This document shows positions 22,836-34,590 of a DNA stretch of 64,000 bases, piece after piece. Both the position numbers and the translations under genes were made by a program. The stretch covers positions 167,721,084-167,785,083 of the forward strand of contig JAIOJX010000030.1 of the NCBI GenBank assembly GCA_022376925.1. Direction: 5' to 3'. This DNA comes from Tragulus kanchil (Eukaryota; Chordata; Mammalia; Artiodactyla; Tragulidae). The first letter of the stretch is position 1, and the number at the start of each line of letters is the position of its first letter. The notes beneath the pieces were generated by a model, which did no database searches, had not been told where the DNA came from, and saw nothing but the letters and a program-made list of their open reading frames with translations.

Positions 22836-23937
22836 AGTTATACAAGATACCTTAAAATAGAAGATGCTCCGTGTGATAGGTGATGTTTGTTCAGTACCCA
22901 ATGAGCAGTTGGTAAGTGCTTTTGTGTTAGTTGGTTCTGTAAGCAGCTAAATGGTTTCCCCTCAAAAAGCACAGAAGGCGATGTTTGAGGGTAAAGGCAG
23001 AGGATAGAGAGAAGTCCTGGATGGGTGGCCAGATGAACATGCAATCTTTGGCACAGCTTTCAAATAGACCCCTAGGATACGTGGATTGTTTCTTCTGAGA
23101 CTGTTGGTGGTTTTGCGACCTGAGGATTCTGTGCGCGGTGACCTTGAGGAGAGACTCTCTGTGCACTCTTTCGGCTCCTCATTTCATTTCTGAAGACAAG
23201 CGGGATTTACCTAATTGCAGTAACCTAAGATTGAATACCCCGCAGTTGGAGAATTGATGAGATATTCCACTCAGATGTTTATGTAAGAAAACCTAGTCTC
23301 TTTCTGAAGTGCAATTGTGGTCTCTCCTCACTTTCCTCCCCCCGCCCCCCGCCCTGTGGCAAATAAGACAGGCAGCATGTGTTAGCCCTTGCCAGGAAAA
23401 GCACCTTGGGAAGACGTCTCGCATTTTTCCCCCTTTATAAGCAGGATTTCTGACTCAAGGTAAAAACATTGGTTGTTCTATTCTGTATCATCACCTAATG
23501 TCTAGGCTGTGGGGTATCTTTGAGAAGGTTGTGTGTTTTGGGGTCCACTGTGCAGGTTCTGTGGGCAGATGAGGTGTAGGAGACCCAGGGCTTCCACGCA
23601 GCAGGCCCCCTGCGGGATGCCTCCCAGGGCTGTGGCTTTAACACGCAGGAGTGAGGACCATCTCTGAGAGGCAGCAGGGCTGAAGAGAACAGCCCTGTCC
23701 CACTGAGAATCAGTGCTGGTAACACCCTCCGCGCATTCAGCTAAAAACAAGGTTTGTAAAGTGCTTGCTCCTTCTGGAGACAGACCCTGTGTTCCAGATC
23801 CTCCCTGGTCTTTCCTGGCCAGAGCAACACGGCAGAGCTGCTGCCTGCTGAAGAGATCGGCGAACTGTCCTTGGGTTGGCACTACCAAAGGGCCAGCCTT
23901 CTGAGTCAGGAAGCTCATGGGATGCTCTGTTGTCTTC

Positions 23938-24207
23938 TTTTTTTTTTTTTTTTTTTGCCTCTAAGTCATCATTTTGATTTTTCATCGATCTTTAGTCTTT
24001 AGCATGTGTGGGCCTCCCATTGCAGTGGCCTTTCCTCTGTAGCAGAGCACCGGCTCTGGGTGCATGCGCTCCAAAGGGCTGGCTCGTAATTTGACACACC
24101 GGTCCAGCCACTTCTCGGCAGGTGGATCTTCCCGTGCCAGGGATCAAACCTGTGCCCCTTGTGCTGCAAGGCAGACTCCTTACCCACTGGGCCACCAGGG
24201 AAGCTCC
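23938..24207 (-). repeat. CHR-2-type SINE, antisense (first copy)
   Basis: A full-length antisense element of the same subfamily as 785-1035. It has a 19-base T run (reversed poly-A tail), then the body, then the reversed B-box GGGATCAAACC near 24140, and ends at the reversed head CCACCAGGGAAGCTCC. Confidence 0.93.
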
Positions 24208-25070
24208 TTCATTTTTTTACAGTGGTCTCTTGTGCCCCCATTTCATTTGCGACACCACATAGGTCCCTGATCCAAATTCATGTTTAGCCTGTACCTTTCA
24301 GCCCCCAGGCTCCTCATTTCATTTCTGAAGACAAGCGATTTACCTAATTGCAGTAACCTAAGATTGAATACCCCGCAGTTGGAGAATTGATGAGATATTC
24401 CACTCAGATGTTTATGTAAGAAAACCTAGTCTCTTTCTGAAGTGCAATTGTGGTCTCTCCTCACTTTCCTCCCCCCGCCCCCCGCCCTGTGGCAAATAAG
24501 ACAGGCAGCATGTGTTAGCCCTTGCCAGGAAAAGCACCTTGGGAAGACGTCTCGCATTTTTCCCCCTTTATAAGCAGGATTTCTGACTCAAGGTAAAAAC
24601 ATTGGTTGTTCTATTCTGTATCATCACCTAATGTCTAGGCTGTGGGGTATCTTTGAGAAGGTTGTGTGTTTTGGGGTCCACTGTGCAGGTTCTGTGGGCA
24701 GATGAGGTGTAGGAGACCCAGGGCTTCCACGCAGCAGGCCCCCTGCGGGATGCCTCCCAGGGCTGTGGCTTTAACACGCAGGAGTGAGGACCATCTCTGA
24801 GAGGCAGCAGGGCTGAAGAGAACAGCCCTGTCCCACTGAGAATCAGTGCTGGTAACACCCTCCGCGCATTCAGCTAAAAACAAGGTTTGTAAAGTGCTTG
24901 CTCCTTCTGGAGACAGACCCTGTGTTCCAGATCCTCCCTGGTCTTTCCTGGCCAGAGCAACACGGCAGAGCTGCTGCCTGCTGAAGAGATCGGCGAACTG
25001 TCCTTGGGTTGGCACTACCAAAGGGCCAGCCTTCTGAGTCAGGAAGCTCATGGGATGCTCTGTTGTCTTC

Positions 25071-25339
25071 TTTTTTTTTTTTTTTTTTGCCTCTAAGTCA
25101 TCATTTTGATTTTTCATCGATCTTTAGTCTTTAGCATGTGTGGGCCTCCCATTGCAGTGGCCTTTCCTCTGTAGCAGAGCACCGGCTCTGGGTGCATGCG
25201 CTCCAAAGGGCTGGCTCGTAATTTGACACACCGGTCCAGCCACTTCTCGGCAGGTGGATCTTCCCGTGCCAGGGATCAAACCTGTGCCCCTTGTGCTGCA
25301 AGGCAGACTCCTTACCCACTGGGCCACCAGGGAAGCTCC
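25071..25339 (-). repeat. CHR-2-type SINE, antisense (second copy)
   Basis: A copy of the element at 23938-24207, in D10 copy B. The D11 boundary at 25166 lies inside it, so only the part from 25166 onwards is repeated a third time. Confidence 0.93.
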
Positions 25340-27379
25340 TTCATTTTTTTACAGTGGTCTCTTGTGCCCCCATTTCATTTGCGACACCACATAGGTCCCT
25401 GATCCAAATTCATGTTTAGCCTGTACCTTTCAGCCCCCATCACGTCGGACGATGCTGTGTTGTTCATAACGGCTGGCGTTGGCCTCTTGCCGTCCTTGAT
25501 CCTCTGAGGTAGCTGGGTGCAGCAAAGAAGGCCGCTGCCTGCTGCCTGGGGACCCCTAAACGGGAAGACAGTTCTGTGCCGAGATGCACCTCTTTCCTCT
25601 GTGTATTCCCCATCCCACTTCCTCCCCTGCTATCAGAATCCGTGGTACCCTGGACCCAGGCCACCCATAGACACACCTGTCGTCTTCCTCCTGCAGCCCT
25701 GTCCCGCGAGCTCTGCCGCCGCACACGTCTCAGCTCTGACGATTCCCTTCCTCCCCCGCTGTCCTCACCCTGGTCCCCCCGTCCCCACCCCGACAGTCGC
25801 CTCCCACACTGGAAGCCGTCCTCTCACGCCAAGAAGCATCTGACGACCGTCTCTTTCCACAGAGGCCTCAGGGAGGCATGCCAGCCCCACTGCCCGTCTC
25901 TGGTCTACCTGTCATGGGCTGCCTGGTGGTCCCATATATCTGGGTGGCTTCCACCCCCGCACATCCTTCTGCCTTCCCCTGCTTGGCCATCCTGTGAGAC
26001 CCAGATGCCACCTCCACCAAGGCTCTCCCTGGTCCCTCTGTCGTCATCTGAGTTTGGTCGTGTTTTCTGGACACCACTCTTCCATCGATGGTATTACTCT
26101 ACAGTTTCATATACAGATGGTCCCCACCTTGGAATGGTTAGACTTCCGTGATTTTTGACCTTGTGTTGGTTTGGAAGCAATAAACACTAATAACCAGAAT
26201 TCAGATTTTGAATTTTGATCTTTTCTGGGCTAGTGATAGGTCATTTCTGAGATGCTGTTGATTAGCCCCTCTGTAGCAGAGCACCGGCTCTGGGTGCATG
26301 CGCTCCAAAGGGCTGGCTCGTAATTTGACACACCGGTCCAGCCACTTCTCGGCAGGTGGATCTTCCCGTGCCAGGAATCAAACCTGTGCCCCTTGTGCTG
26401 CAAGGCAGACTCCTTACCCACTGGGCCACCAGGGAAGCTCCTTCATTTTTTTACAGTGGTCTCTTGTGCCCCCATTTCATTTGCGACACCACATAGGTCC
26501 CTGATCCAAATTCATGTTTAGCCTGTACCTTTCAGCCCCCATCACGTCGGACGATGCTGTGTTGTTCATAACGGCTGGCGTTGGCCTCTTGCCGTCCTTG
26601 ATCCTCTGAGGTAGCTGGGTGCAGCAAAGAAGGCCGCTGCCTGCTGCCTGGGGACCCCTAAACGGGAAGACAGTTCTGTGCCGAGATGCACCTCTTTCCT
26701 CTGTGTATTCCCCATCCCACTTCCTCCCCTGCTATCAGAATCCGTGGTACCCTGGACCCAGGCCACCCATAGACACACCTGTCGTCTTCCTCCTGCAGCC
26801 CTGTCCCGCGAGCTCTGCCGCCGCACACGTCTCAGCTCTGACGATTCCCTTCCTCCCCCGCTGTCCTCACCCTGGTCCCCCCGTCCCCACCCCGACAGTC
26901 GCCTCCCACACTGGAAGCCGTCCTCTCACGCCAAGAAGCATCTGACGACCGTCTCTTTCCACAGAGGCCTCAGGGAGGCATGCCAGCCCCACTGCCCGTC
27001 TCTGGTCTACCTGTCATGGGCTGCCTGGTGGTCCCATATATCTGGGTGGCTTCCACCCCCGCACATCCTTCTGCCTTCCCCTGCTTGGCCATCCTGTGAG
27101 ACCCAGATGCCACCTCCACCGAAGGCTCTCCCTGGTCCCTCTGTCGTCATCTGAGTTTGGTCGTGTTTTCTGGACACCACTCTTCCATCGATGGTATTAC
27201 TCTACAGTTTCATATACAGATGGTCCCCACCTTGGAATGGTTAGACTTCCGTGATTTTTGACCTTGTGTTGGTTTGGAAGCAATAAACACTAATAACCAG
27301 AATTCAGATTTTGAATTTTGATCTTTTCTGGGCTAGTGATAGGTGGTACGATCTTCTGTCATGATGCTGTTGATTAGCC
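25166..27379. repeat. Local duplication D11, abutting copies, step 1,102-1,103 bp
   Basis: Copy A is 25166-26267 and copy B is 26268-27379, abutting. They align tightly to 26241/27344. After a short mismatched stretch they agree again over GATGCTGTTGATTAGCC (26251-26267 and about 27363-27379), right up to the join. Copy B has one extra G (CACCGAAGG versus CACCAAGG). Copy A starts inside the SINE of D10 copy B. Confidence 0.97.
26268..26441 (-). repeat. CHR-2-type SINE, truncated (third copy)
   Basis: The third occurrence of the 23938-24207 element, cut at the D11 join so it lacks its T-rich tail. One base differs in the reversed B-box region (AGGAATCAAACC versus AGGGATCAAACC). Confidence 0.9.
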
Positions 27380-27515
27380 TCACGGTCATGAGGGTCCACA
27401 CCCAGCACACTGAGAGCCATTCTGTACCCAGCCAGCTAGCCTCTCTTTACCTTTCAACGTCGTATTCAATCAGTTACATAAGAGACTTCGGCACTTGATT
27501 ATAAAACAGGCGTTG

Positions 27516-27800
27516 GGGCTTCCCTGGTGGCTCAGTGGTAAAGAATCCACCTGCCAGTGCCTGCACATAGGTGTGGTCTCTAATCTGGGACGATCCCACT
27601 GCCGCGGAATGGCCAAGCCCGTGTGCCACAGCTCCTGAAGCCCACACACCTAGAGCCTGCTCTGCAGCAAGAGAAGCCACTACAATGCGAAGCCTGCAGG
27701 TTGCGACTAGAGAAAAGCCCGACAGCAGCAAGAACCCAGCACAGCCAAGAAAAAAGAAAAAAAAGAAAGATAATTTTAAAAAGCAACCCAAAAAAAAAGC
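27516..27800 (+). repeat. Long CHR-2/Bov-tA2-type tRNA-Glu SINE
   Basis: A sense element starting GGGCTTCCCTGGTGGCTCAG. It has an unusually long body with several GCAACTAGAGAAAGCCC-like units, then an A-rich tail (about 27755-27800) rich in AAAGAAA. The B-box region is degenerate (GTGTGGTCTCTAATC). Confidence 0.88.
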
Positions 27801-28616
27801 AACCTGGCTTTGTGTTAGATGATTCTGCCCAACTGGCGGCTAATGAACCCATTCAGAGCACATAAAAAGCACACGAGGCTTAGCTATGCCATTTGGTAGG
27901 TTAGGTAGATAAAATGGATTTTCAGCTTACAGTATTGACAACATATGATGGGTGTATAGGGAGGTAAACCCATCGTAAAAATCAGGGAAGACCTGTACTT
28001 GCTGACCTGCCTCCCTCTTGAAGCCATCGGCCTACCAAAGGCCGTTCCATTTTCTTCTTCTTGGAAGGTTCGCGGAGTGAAGTTGAATCTGCTTAGATGG
28101 TTCGAGTCCTAGGTGAATGACTTCAGGCTTTTTAGATGAAAGTGACTTCTCAGAGTATCTTAAGCATGATTTGGAAATATGGGAAACCACCTTCTGTTAT
28201 CCATTGGTAAAGGTGGGAGGGACAGGATAGAGGATGTTCATTATTATTAATAATAATTATTACTGTTAATAATAATCACAGTAGCATTCTGCCTCTGGCC
28301 TTGGAATTTCTGCAGGGCGTTCTGTCATCCCACCTCTCACGTCCCTGTGGTCCTGCGTCAGACCCAGGCTTTATGTCCAGCTTTGGCGACATCCACTCAG
28401 CCCCGCACGTCTGCGGTGCTGGCCTCATTTCCCGTCCTCTCCGCCTCATCTCCTCCTGCCGCAGGCTTGCCCGCTCCCGTGGCAGGTGGGGCCAGGCCTG
28501 AGATCTAGCTTTCCTTTTTGAGGTAGAAGTGGCTCATCCCTGTGGAGGCAGTGAAACAGGAGCTCAGAAGTCAAAGGCAGGCTGTCCATTCCCAGGGGAG
28601 TACTTCAAGGCAGGCA
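27801..28616. other. Single-copy region with an ATT/AAT microsatellite
   Basis: Mostly unrecognised single-copy DNA. At 28238-28277 lies an ATT/AAT trinucleotide tract that switches strand register (TTATTATTAATAATAATT then TTAATAATAAT), so it can fold on itself. No gene or SINE is visible. Confidence 0.6.
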
Positions 28617-30840
28617 GCTGTGTTGTTTTTTTTTGTTTATTTCTAAGTGAGACAAACGTGCTTTCCAACAGACAGCATGTGTGTGTGCGCGCGCTCACAC
28701 CCGAGTCGGCTTGAACATCTAACACCTACCAGCTCCCTGACGGGAACAGTCGTGGCAGATAAAAGGCATTAAGAAGTCCTCAGAGTGAAGCGGGATGAGT
28801 CATGGGGAAAGTGAGCCTGCCCGCCCCGCGTGGAGCAGCGGGTTGCAAGATGTTGCTTGCGCCTCATGAGGAGTGGGTGTGATCGTCTCCCTCTCTCGAG
28901 CCGCCCCCCCACCCCACCTCCCAGCAGACACTGCGCCCCGACCCCTGCACGCCCTGCTGGGCTCAGCTGAGTCCTGAAGGTTTGATTGGGCAGCTGGGCT
29001 ACGGGAACCAGCCGTGGGCTGCTTCTGCCTCAGACACCAAGACAGAGCGGCTAGTGATGGTTTTCGCTCTGCCTCTTTCATCGTCGCTGCCCTGGGAAAG
29101 AAGCAGGAGGGCGTGGCCTTGCAGAGCCTGGAGAGATTAGAAAAGTGGCTGCGAAAAAGCTGAGAAGACCTGTGACTGAGGACCCCAGGAAAACTGGGTT
29201 TCAGGTGTCGCTCGGGGAAGGCGGTGTGTGTTCTCTTTAAGGTTCTCCTGCGCCCTGGCCGCTGCCTTGCCTCCGCCTCCGGCCACACCTTCCTGCTTTC
29301 AGTGGCCTTGTTTTCTTCGCACCTGGGAGAGACAGGGGAGGGGGAGACTTCCGTGGGGCTGGGGATGAGGCCGAAGCTGGGGACTTGGACAGAGCCTGCT
29401 CTTTTTGAGGTCTGCTTAGTCATTCTCAGAGCTGCTCTGGAAAGTGTGGGGTTCACCCGGGAGACTGGAATTGCAAGGGGAAGACCGTCACTGATGGGAG
29501 GGGAGGATGCCTAGTCGTTTGAGTTTGGGGAGCGATGAAAACGAGTAACTTGATGGGGAACTGGGGGTTGGAGCAGCTGGGGAGAGTTCTTGAAACCCCT
29601 AAACATGCCTGCCCTCCGGCCTCCCACTACCAAGCCTGTTGATCGTGCGTATCCACATCTCTTGAGGACTGTGGCCGGTTCTTCAGCGCCTTCACTGAAG
29701 GGGAGAGCTTCTTTGAAACCCCTAAACATGCCTGGGGCCCTCCGGCCTCCCACTACGCTGTGTTGTTTTTGTTTATTTCTAAGTGAGACAAACGTGCTTT
29801 CCAACAGACAGCATGTGTGTGTGCGCGCGCTCACACCCGAGTCGGCTTGAACATCTAACACCTACCAGCTCCCTGACGGGAACAGTCGTGGCAGATAAAA
29901 GGCATTAAGAAGTCCTCAGAGTGAAGCGGGATGAGTCATGGGGAAAGTGAGCCTGCCCGCCCCGCGTGGAGCAGCGGGTTGCAAGATGTTGCTTGCGCCT
30001 CATGAGGAGTGGGTGTGATCGTCTCCCTCTCTCGAGCCGCCCCCCCACCCCACCTCCCAGCAGACACTGCGCCCCGACCCCTGCACGCCCTGCTGGGCTC
30101 AGCTGAGTCCTGAAGGTTTGATTGGGCAGCTGGGCTACGGGAACCAGCCGTGGGCTGCTTCTGCCTCAGACACCAAGACAGAGCGGCTAGTGATGGTTTT
30201 CGCTCTGCCTCTTTCATCGTCGCTGCCCTGGGAAAGAAGCAGGAGGGCGTGGCCTTGCAGAGCCTGGAGAGATTAGAAAAGTGGCTGCGAAAAAGCTGAG
30301 AAGACCTGTGACTGAGGACCCCAGGAAAACTGGGTTTCAGGTGTCGCTCGGGGAAGGCGGTGTGTGTTCTCTTTAAGGTTCTCCTGCGCCCTGGCCGCTG
30401 CCTTGCCTCCGCCTCCGGCCACACCTTCCTGCTTTCAGTGGCCTTGTTTTCTTCGCACCTGGGAGAGACAGGGGAGGGGGAGACTTCCGTGGGGCTGGGG
30501 ATGAGGCCGAAGCTGGGGACTTGGACAGAGCCTGCTCTTTTTGAGGTCTGCTTAGTCATTCTCAGAGCTGCTCTGGAAAGTGTGGGGTTCACCCGGGAGA
30601 CTGGAATTGCAAGGGGAAGACCGTCACTGATGGGAGGGGAGGATGCCTAGTCGTTTGAGTTTGGGGAGCGATGAAAACGAGTAACTTGATGGGGAACTGG
30701 GGGTTGGAGCAGCTGGGGAGAGTTCTTGAAACCCCTAAACATGCCTGCCCTCCGGCCTCCCACTACCAAGCCTGTTGATCGTGCGTATCCACATCTCTTG
30801 AGGACTGTGGCCGGTTCTTCAGCGGCCTTCACTGAAGGGG
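28617..30840. repeat. Local duplication D12, step 1,136-1,140 bp
   Basis: Copy A is 28617-29703 and copy B is 29757-30840. Copy B has four fewer T in its opening T run, and copy A lacks one G near its end (CAGCGCC versus CAGCGGCC). The 53-bp linker is itself a noisy extra copy of 29582-29630. The unit contains a CpG-rich segment and no SINE. Confidence 0.97.
28800..29380. other. CpG-rich segment, possible weak CpG island (repeated at about 29936-30516)
   Basis: By eye this is the densest CpG stretch of the window (roughly 25-30 CpG in 500 bp, GC near 60%). An AP-1-like TGAGTCA lies at its edge (28796-28802). A 218-codon minus-strand frame (28800-29456) runs across it and is kept in both copies. 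It has no domain I recognise and is rich in Arg, Ser and Pro, as chance frames in GC-rich DNA are. It could mark a regulatory element or a first exon; I cannot decide. Confidence 0.4.
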
Positions 30841-31611
30841 GGCTCTGAGCCACAGGCTTGCCTTTCCCTAGAGGTTCATGAGAACCCACAGTGCAGCCGC
30901 AAGACACGTCTAGGGACCTGGGAAGAGACAATGCTGGCGTTCGGTTCAGCATGCCTGCTTCCTTATACTGGCGTGAGTTGGGGCCATAGGATTAGCCCAT
31001 GCCTTGATATGAAACTACTTTTGAGGTCCCTTCTGCCTGTGTTGGGGACACACCTGGGACTTTCAGGTACAGCCATGCTGCAGAGGCTATTCTGTATTCT
31101 AACATCAAGCTGGTTTTTGTAGAACCACTGATGCCTTTGGCCCGGTTTTAGGAAATTCAGTCACAGGCAGACTTTTGACCTCTGTGGCTAGGAGAATTCC
31201 AGGGCTCTGGGTCAGCCCTGCGTGCCCCAGCCCATGGCTCGGAAATTCACTCAAATATGGAAAGCTGGTCCTTTCGTCCTTGGAGTCACAATGTGACTCT
31301 TGTAGAGAGATAATACACTAATAAAAATGATTTTCATTTTTATATATGCAAAAGCAAGGAACAGGAAATTTTAAACCTCATTTACAATCAAACCTGGAAG
31401 AAAACTCAAGATTTGAACAACTCATTGGAGCCTTGCTTGTGTCGTTTTGTTTCTGTGTAGATCTCTTTCTTCATAATTACTGGACTCATAGAACGCAGTG
31501 TATGTAGTCAGGATATAGAGTTCTCATTATTTGTGAGACCACAGGGCCCCACTGGAAATTCAGATGCGAAACTTGTTTTATTAGAAAGTCTGAAAGAAGT
31601 TATCAAAAGAG
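30841..31611. other. Single-copy region, nothing recognised
   Basis: Mixed then AT-richer DNA. No repeat family, exon or long frame is convincing. The tract around 31315-31345 is AT-rich and partly self-complementary. Confidence 0.55.
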
Positions 31612-31828
31612 GGGTGCTTCCCAGGTGGCTCAGGGGTATAGAATCTGCCTGCCAGTGCAGGAGATGTGAGTTCAGTCCCTGGGTCAGGAAGATCCCCGGA
31701 GGAGGAAATGGCACCTCACTCCAGGATCCTTGCCTGGAGAATCCCATGGACAGAGGAGCCTGGCGGGCTCCAGTCCACAGGGTCGCAAAGCGTCAGACAC
31801 GACTTAGTGACTAAGACAACAGCAATCG
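31612..31828 (+). repeat. Bov-tA SINE
   Basis: A near-complete sense element. The tRNA head starts GTGCTTCCCAGGTGGCTCAG, followed by the B-box-like GAGTTCAGTCCC and the GAATCCCATGGACAGAGGAG body motif. The ending CAGACACGACTTAGTGACTA is intact, then a short CAACAGCAA tail. It is outside the duplications, so it is present once. Confidence 0.94.
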
Positions 31829-32922
31829 AAAGAGGAGGAAGAGGAAGAAAAGCAAAGTAGCCACAGACCTGCCCCAACAACACTGCAGTCACTGTGCCCA
31901 GCCACATAGAAACAGCGCTTTGCTGTGGCCAGCTGGCAACGGACAGGATCCCGTCTCCTTCTACCTTGTTCGTTTGACAGGAGCCTTGGGACCTGCATTC
32001 ATTTTCTTGGGCTTAAACAGGGGATGTCATTGGTAGAAAGGGTTTTCTGTTTTAACCGCTTTTTCAGGTGCAGTGCTTCCCCCCTTCCCCATACTGCAAT
32101 TTACCCAGGAAGTTAATTGCCTTATTCTTTTCCATTGACCTTGAGAGGATTTCATATCTGAGAAAAGTGACCTTTTGGTTTTCTAATTTAGAAGCACAAA
32201 GGAAGTTGAGAGAGAGAGTGTATGAACCTGATTCACACTTTGGGGTGAAGTGCTCCAGTTAAATTATAGGCTTCTGGAACCGGGAGCAAAGATAATACTG
32301 TTAGACGTGTGCATTTAAATATGATAAATGGGACAACAGGGATGACATCGATGACCCTTCGTGAAGACAACGCTGACTCGCGCTTCATCCGTGAAAACGC
32401 GGGCGGGTGGAAGGATGTGAGTCCACCCCCGTGAAGGACTGCGATGGTTTAAACTCCTCAAGTCCCTGGTGGGAGCATCCTACCTGGACACCGTTGCCTG
32501 CAGCTTCTAACGATGCTGATACGGGGAAAGCGAGAAAAGGGAAGGATGCTTTCCCTAAGAAATCACACTCGTAGGAACGCCAGCCCTTTGGTGGAGGGTC
32601 ACCGTGAGAAGAGTTAATGGAGAGAAAAGAGAAGACCAGCTGACCTTGGTGGCCTGGCAGGATGCAGGGCTTAAGCTGGCCTGCATCTGGGATCACGCTC
32701 CTTGACCCTGGTGAAGGACGGCCAGTTGGGCTCTGCCTGTGAAGTAAAGGCTCCTGTCGGCCCCGCTGCGCCCTGGAGCCGGGCTGAGGGCTGCTCCTCA
32801 GTGGTGCCAGCACAGGCATCTGGAACACATTTGGGCGTGGCTTTGGGCGGCCTCGTCTCTCAGTGGGGAGAATCGAAGTGCTCATTCAGCCGACAGGGAA
32901 AGCCAGGAATGCTAATGATGGC
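31829..32922. other. Single-copy, SINE-free region
   Basis: No ruminant repeat seen. A 166-codon minus-strand frame (32385-32885) and a 92-codon plus frame overlap here. Neither resembles a known protein or has convincing splice sites, so I treat both as chance. Confidence 0.5.
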
Positions 32923-33035
32923 GGAGCGAGGGCAGCATGGAGCTGTCACCCGGTGCTCTGGGGAATTTGTGATGTCTTAGTCTCTTCAAAGATGAATAGA
33001 ATATAAGGCAGGGTAGGATTTTTCATAGATATATT

Positions 33036-33157
33036 GTATGAAATTTTTTTTGACCATGTGACATGCAGGATTTCAAGTTTCCTGACCAGGGCTTGAATCC
33101 ACATCCCCTGCACTGGTAGCACAAGTCTTAACCACTGGGCCACCAGGGACGTCCTGG
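33036..33157 (-). repeat. CHR-2-type SINE, antisense (D13 copy A)
   Basis: A short antisense element with a T run near 33043-33050, the GACCAGGGCTTGAATCC reversed B-box, and the reversed head GGCCACCAGGGACGTCC. The second copy is at 34113-34234. Confidence 0.9.
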
Positions 33158-33391
33158 GGGTAGGACTGTTCGTGGGTGTTGGGGGATGCTGGATGCCACC
33201 CCGAATACCCTACACATTGTTGAGGGGTTCATGTAATGATCTTGAAAGGCAGTACGAACATGACATAACTTTTTTTCCACATCAAAATCAGTAGCGTTTT
33301 GTTTTTGTACACTTCAGGTAAAGAATGGAAGAGTTAATTGGTTAGCCCTTTGGGGAAATTTTATTTCTTCTGTTTAAAAAAAGTACTTTGA

Positions 33392-33512
33392 GGAACTTCC
33401 CCAGAGGTTCAGTGGTGAAGATACCACCCTTCAACACGGGGGACTTGGGTTTGATCCCTGGTCAGGGAATTACGATGCCACATGTGTGGCCAAATACATA
33501 AAGACATAGAAA
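33392..33512 (+). repeat. CHR-2-type SINE, sense (D13 copy A)
   Basis: A sense element with a diverged head (GGAACTTCCCCAGAGGTTCAG), a good B-box GGGTTTGATCCC and a short body ending in an A-rich stretch. The copy is at about 34470-34590. Confidence 0.87.
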
Positions 33513-34112
33513 TCTTAGACAAACAAACAAAAAGATTGTCAAAAACCTTCACTTAACTTTTTTCTTGGGAAAGCACCATGAATGACTGTTTTCTTTCAGT
33601 TCTCTCCTACACTCTAATTTGTCTTCTAACCAATAAAACAAATAGAATTAATACTCACCTGACTTTTTAAAATGAAATTTACTATTTTAACCTTCATTCT
33701 TTTTGTGTTATTATGATCATCGCTAGCACCCATGACTTATGTACTGGAGTGTGAAAAACAGAATTAATCAAAATTAGTTCTTCTCTCCCCATGCAGACCT
33801 ACCCTTTCTGTTTGCCAGGTCTCTCAGCTGAAACACTTTGGGTAGGTCTTGTTCATGTCTGTTTCAGTCCTTTGAAATGGCTGGTTCCTGCCCAGTAACT
33901 GGCAGGCAGGGCTCTTAGGCACTTGTTTGCCAAAATATGCTGACTGCCTCCCTGAAACTGGACAGTGTGTTAGAGCTGCCTGGGGGCTCAGCTGGATCTG
34001 GAGCGAGGGCAGCATGGAGCTGTCACCCGGTGCTCTGGGGAATTTGTGATGTCTTAGTCTCTTCAAAGATGAATAGAATATAAGGCAGGGTAGGATTTTT
34101 CATAGATATATT

Positions 34113-34234
34113 GTATGAAATTTTTTTTGACCATGTGACATGCAGGATTTCAAGTTTCCTGACCAGGGCTTGAATCCACATCCCCTGCACTGGTAGCACA
34201 AGTCTTAACCACTGGGCCACCAGGGACGTCCTGG
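34113..34234 (-). repeat. CHR-2-type SINE, antisense (D13 copy B)
   Basis: The copy of 33036-33157 displaced +1,077 bp within D13. Confidence 0.9.
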
Positions 34235-34469
34235 GGGTAGGACTGTTCGTGGGTGTTGGGGGATGCTGGATGCCACCCCGAATACCCTACACATTGTTGA
34301 GGGGTTCATGTAATGATCTTGAAAGGCAGTACGAACATGACATAACTTTTTTTCCACATCAAAATCAGTAGCGTTTTTGTTTTTGTACACTTCAGGTAAA
34401 GAATGGAAGAGTTAATTGGTTAGCCCTTTGGGGAAATTTTATTTCTTCTGTTTAAAAAAAGTACTTTGA

Positions 34470-34590
34470 GGAACTTCCCCAGAGGTTCAGTGGTGAAGAT
34501 ACCACCCTTCAACACGGGGGACTTGGGTTTGATCCCTGGTCAGGGAATTACGATGCCACATGTGTGGCCAAATACATAAAGACATAGAAA
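34470..34590 (+). repeat. CHR-2-type SINE, sense (D13 copy B)
   Basis: The copy of 33392-33512 within D13. Confidence 0.87.

Larger units (their letters stand above)
21117..23323. repeat. Local duplication D9, step 1,112 bp
   Basis: Copy A is 21117-22211 and copy B is 22229-23323, 1,095 bp each. The linker 22212-22228 is A/G-rich. The step stays at exactly 1,112 throughout, so there is no net indel. The only differences I saw are two bases near the end (TGAATTGCAAGTG versus TGAAGTGCAATTG). The unit contains a whole Bov-tA SINE. Confidence 0.97.
23173..25439. repeat. Local duplication D10, abutting copies, step 1,132-1,135 bp
   Basis: Copy A (23173-24307) meets copy B (24308-25439) directly. 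Copy A begins inside D9 copy B. Copy B lacks two bases near its start (AAGCGATTT versus AAGCGGGATTT) and one T in the poly-T run at 25071-25088. The rest looks identical. The unit holds a full antisense CHR-2 SINE. Confidence 0.97.

Noticed and set aside
25980..26110. L2-like fragment
   Set aside because: CCACCTCCACCAAGGCTCTC resembles an antisense L2 block, but the match is too short and patchy to report. It is repeated at about 27080-27215 only because of D11.
28800..29456. 218-codon minus-strand frame as a gene
   Set aside because: It is present twice only because D12 is present twice; low-complexity Arg/Ser/Pro composition and no domain. Kept only as a point to check.
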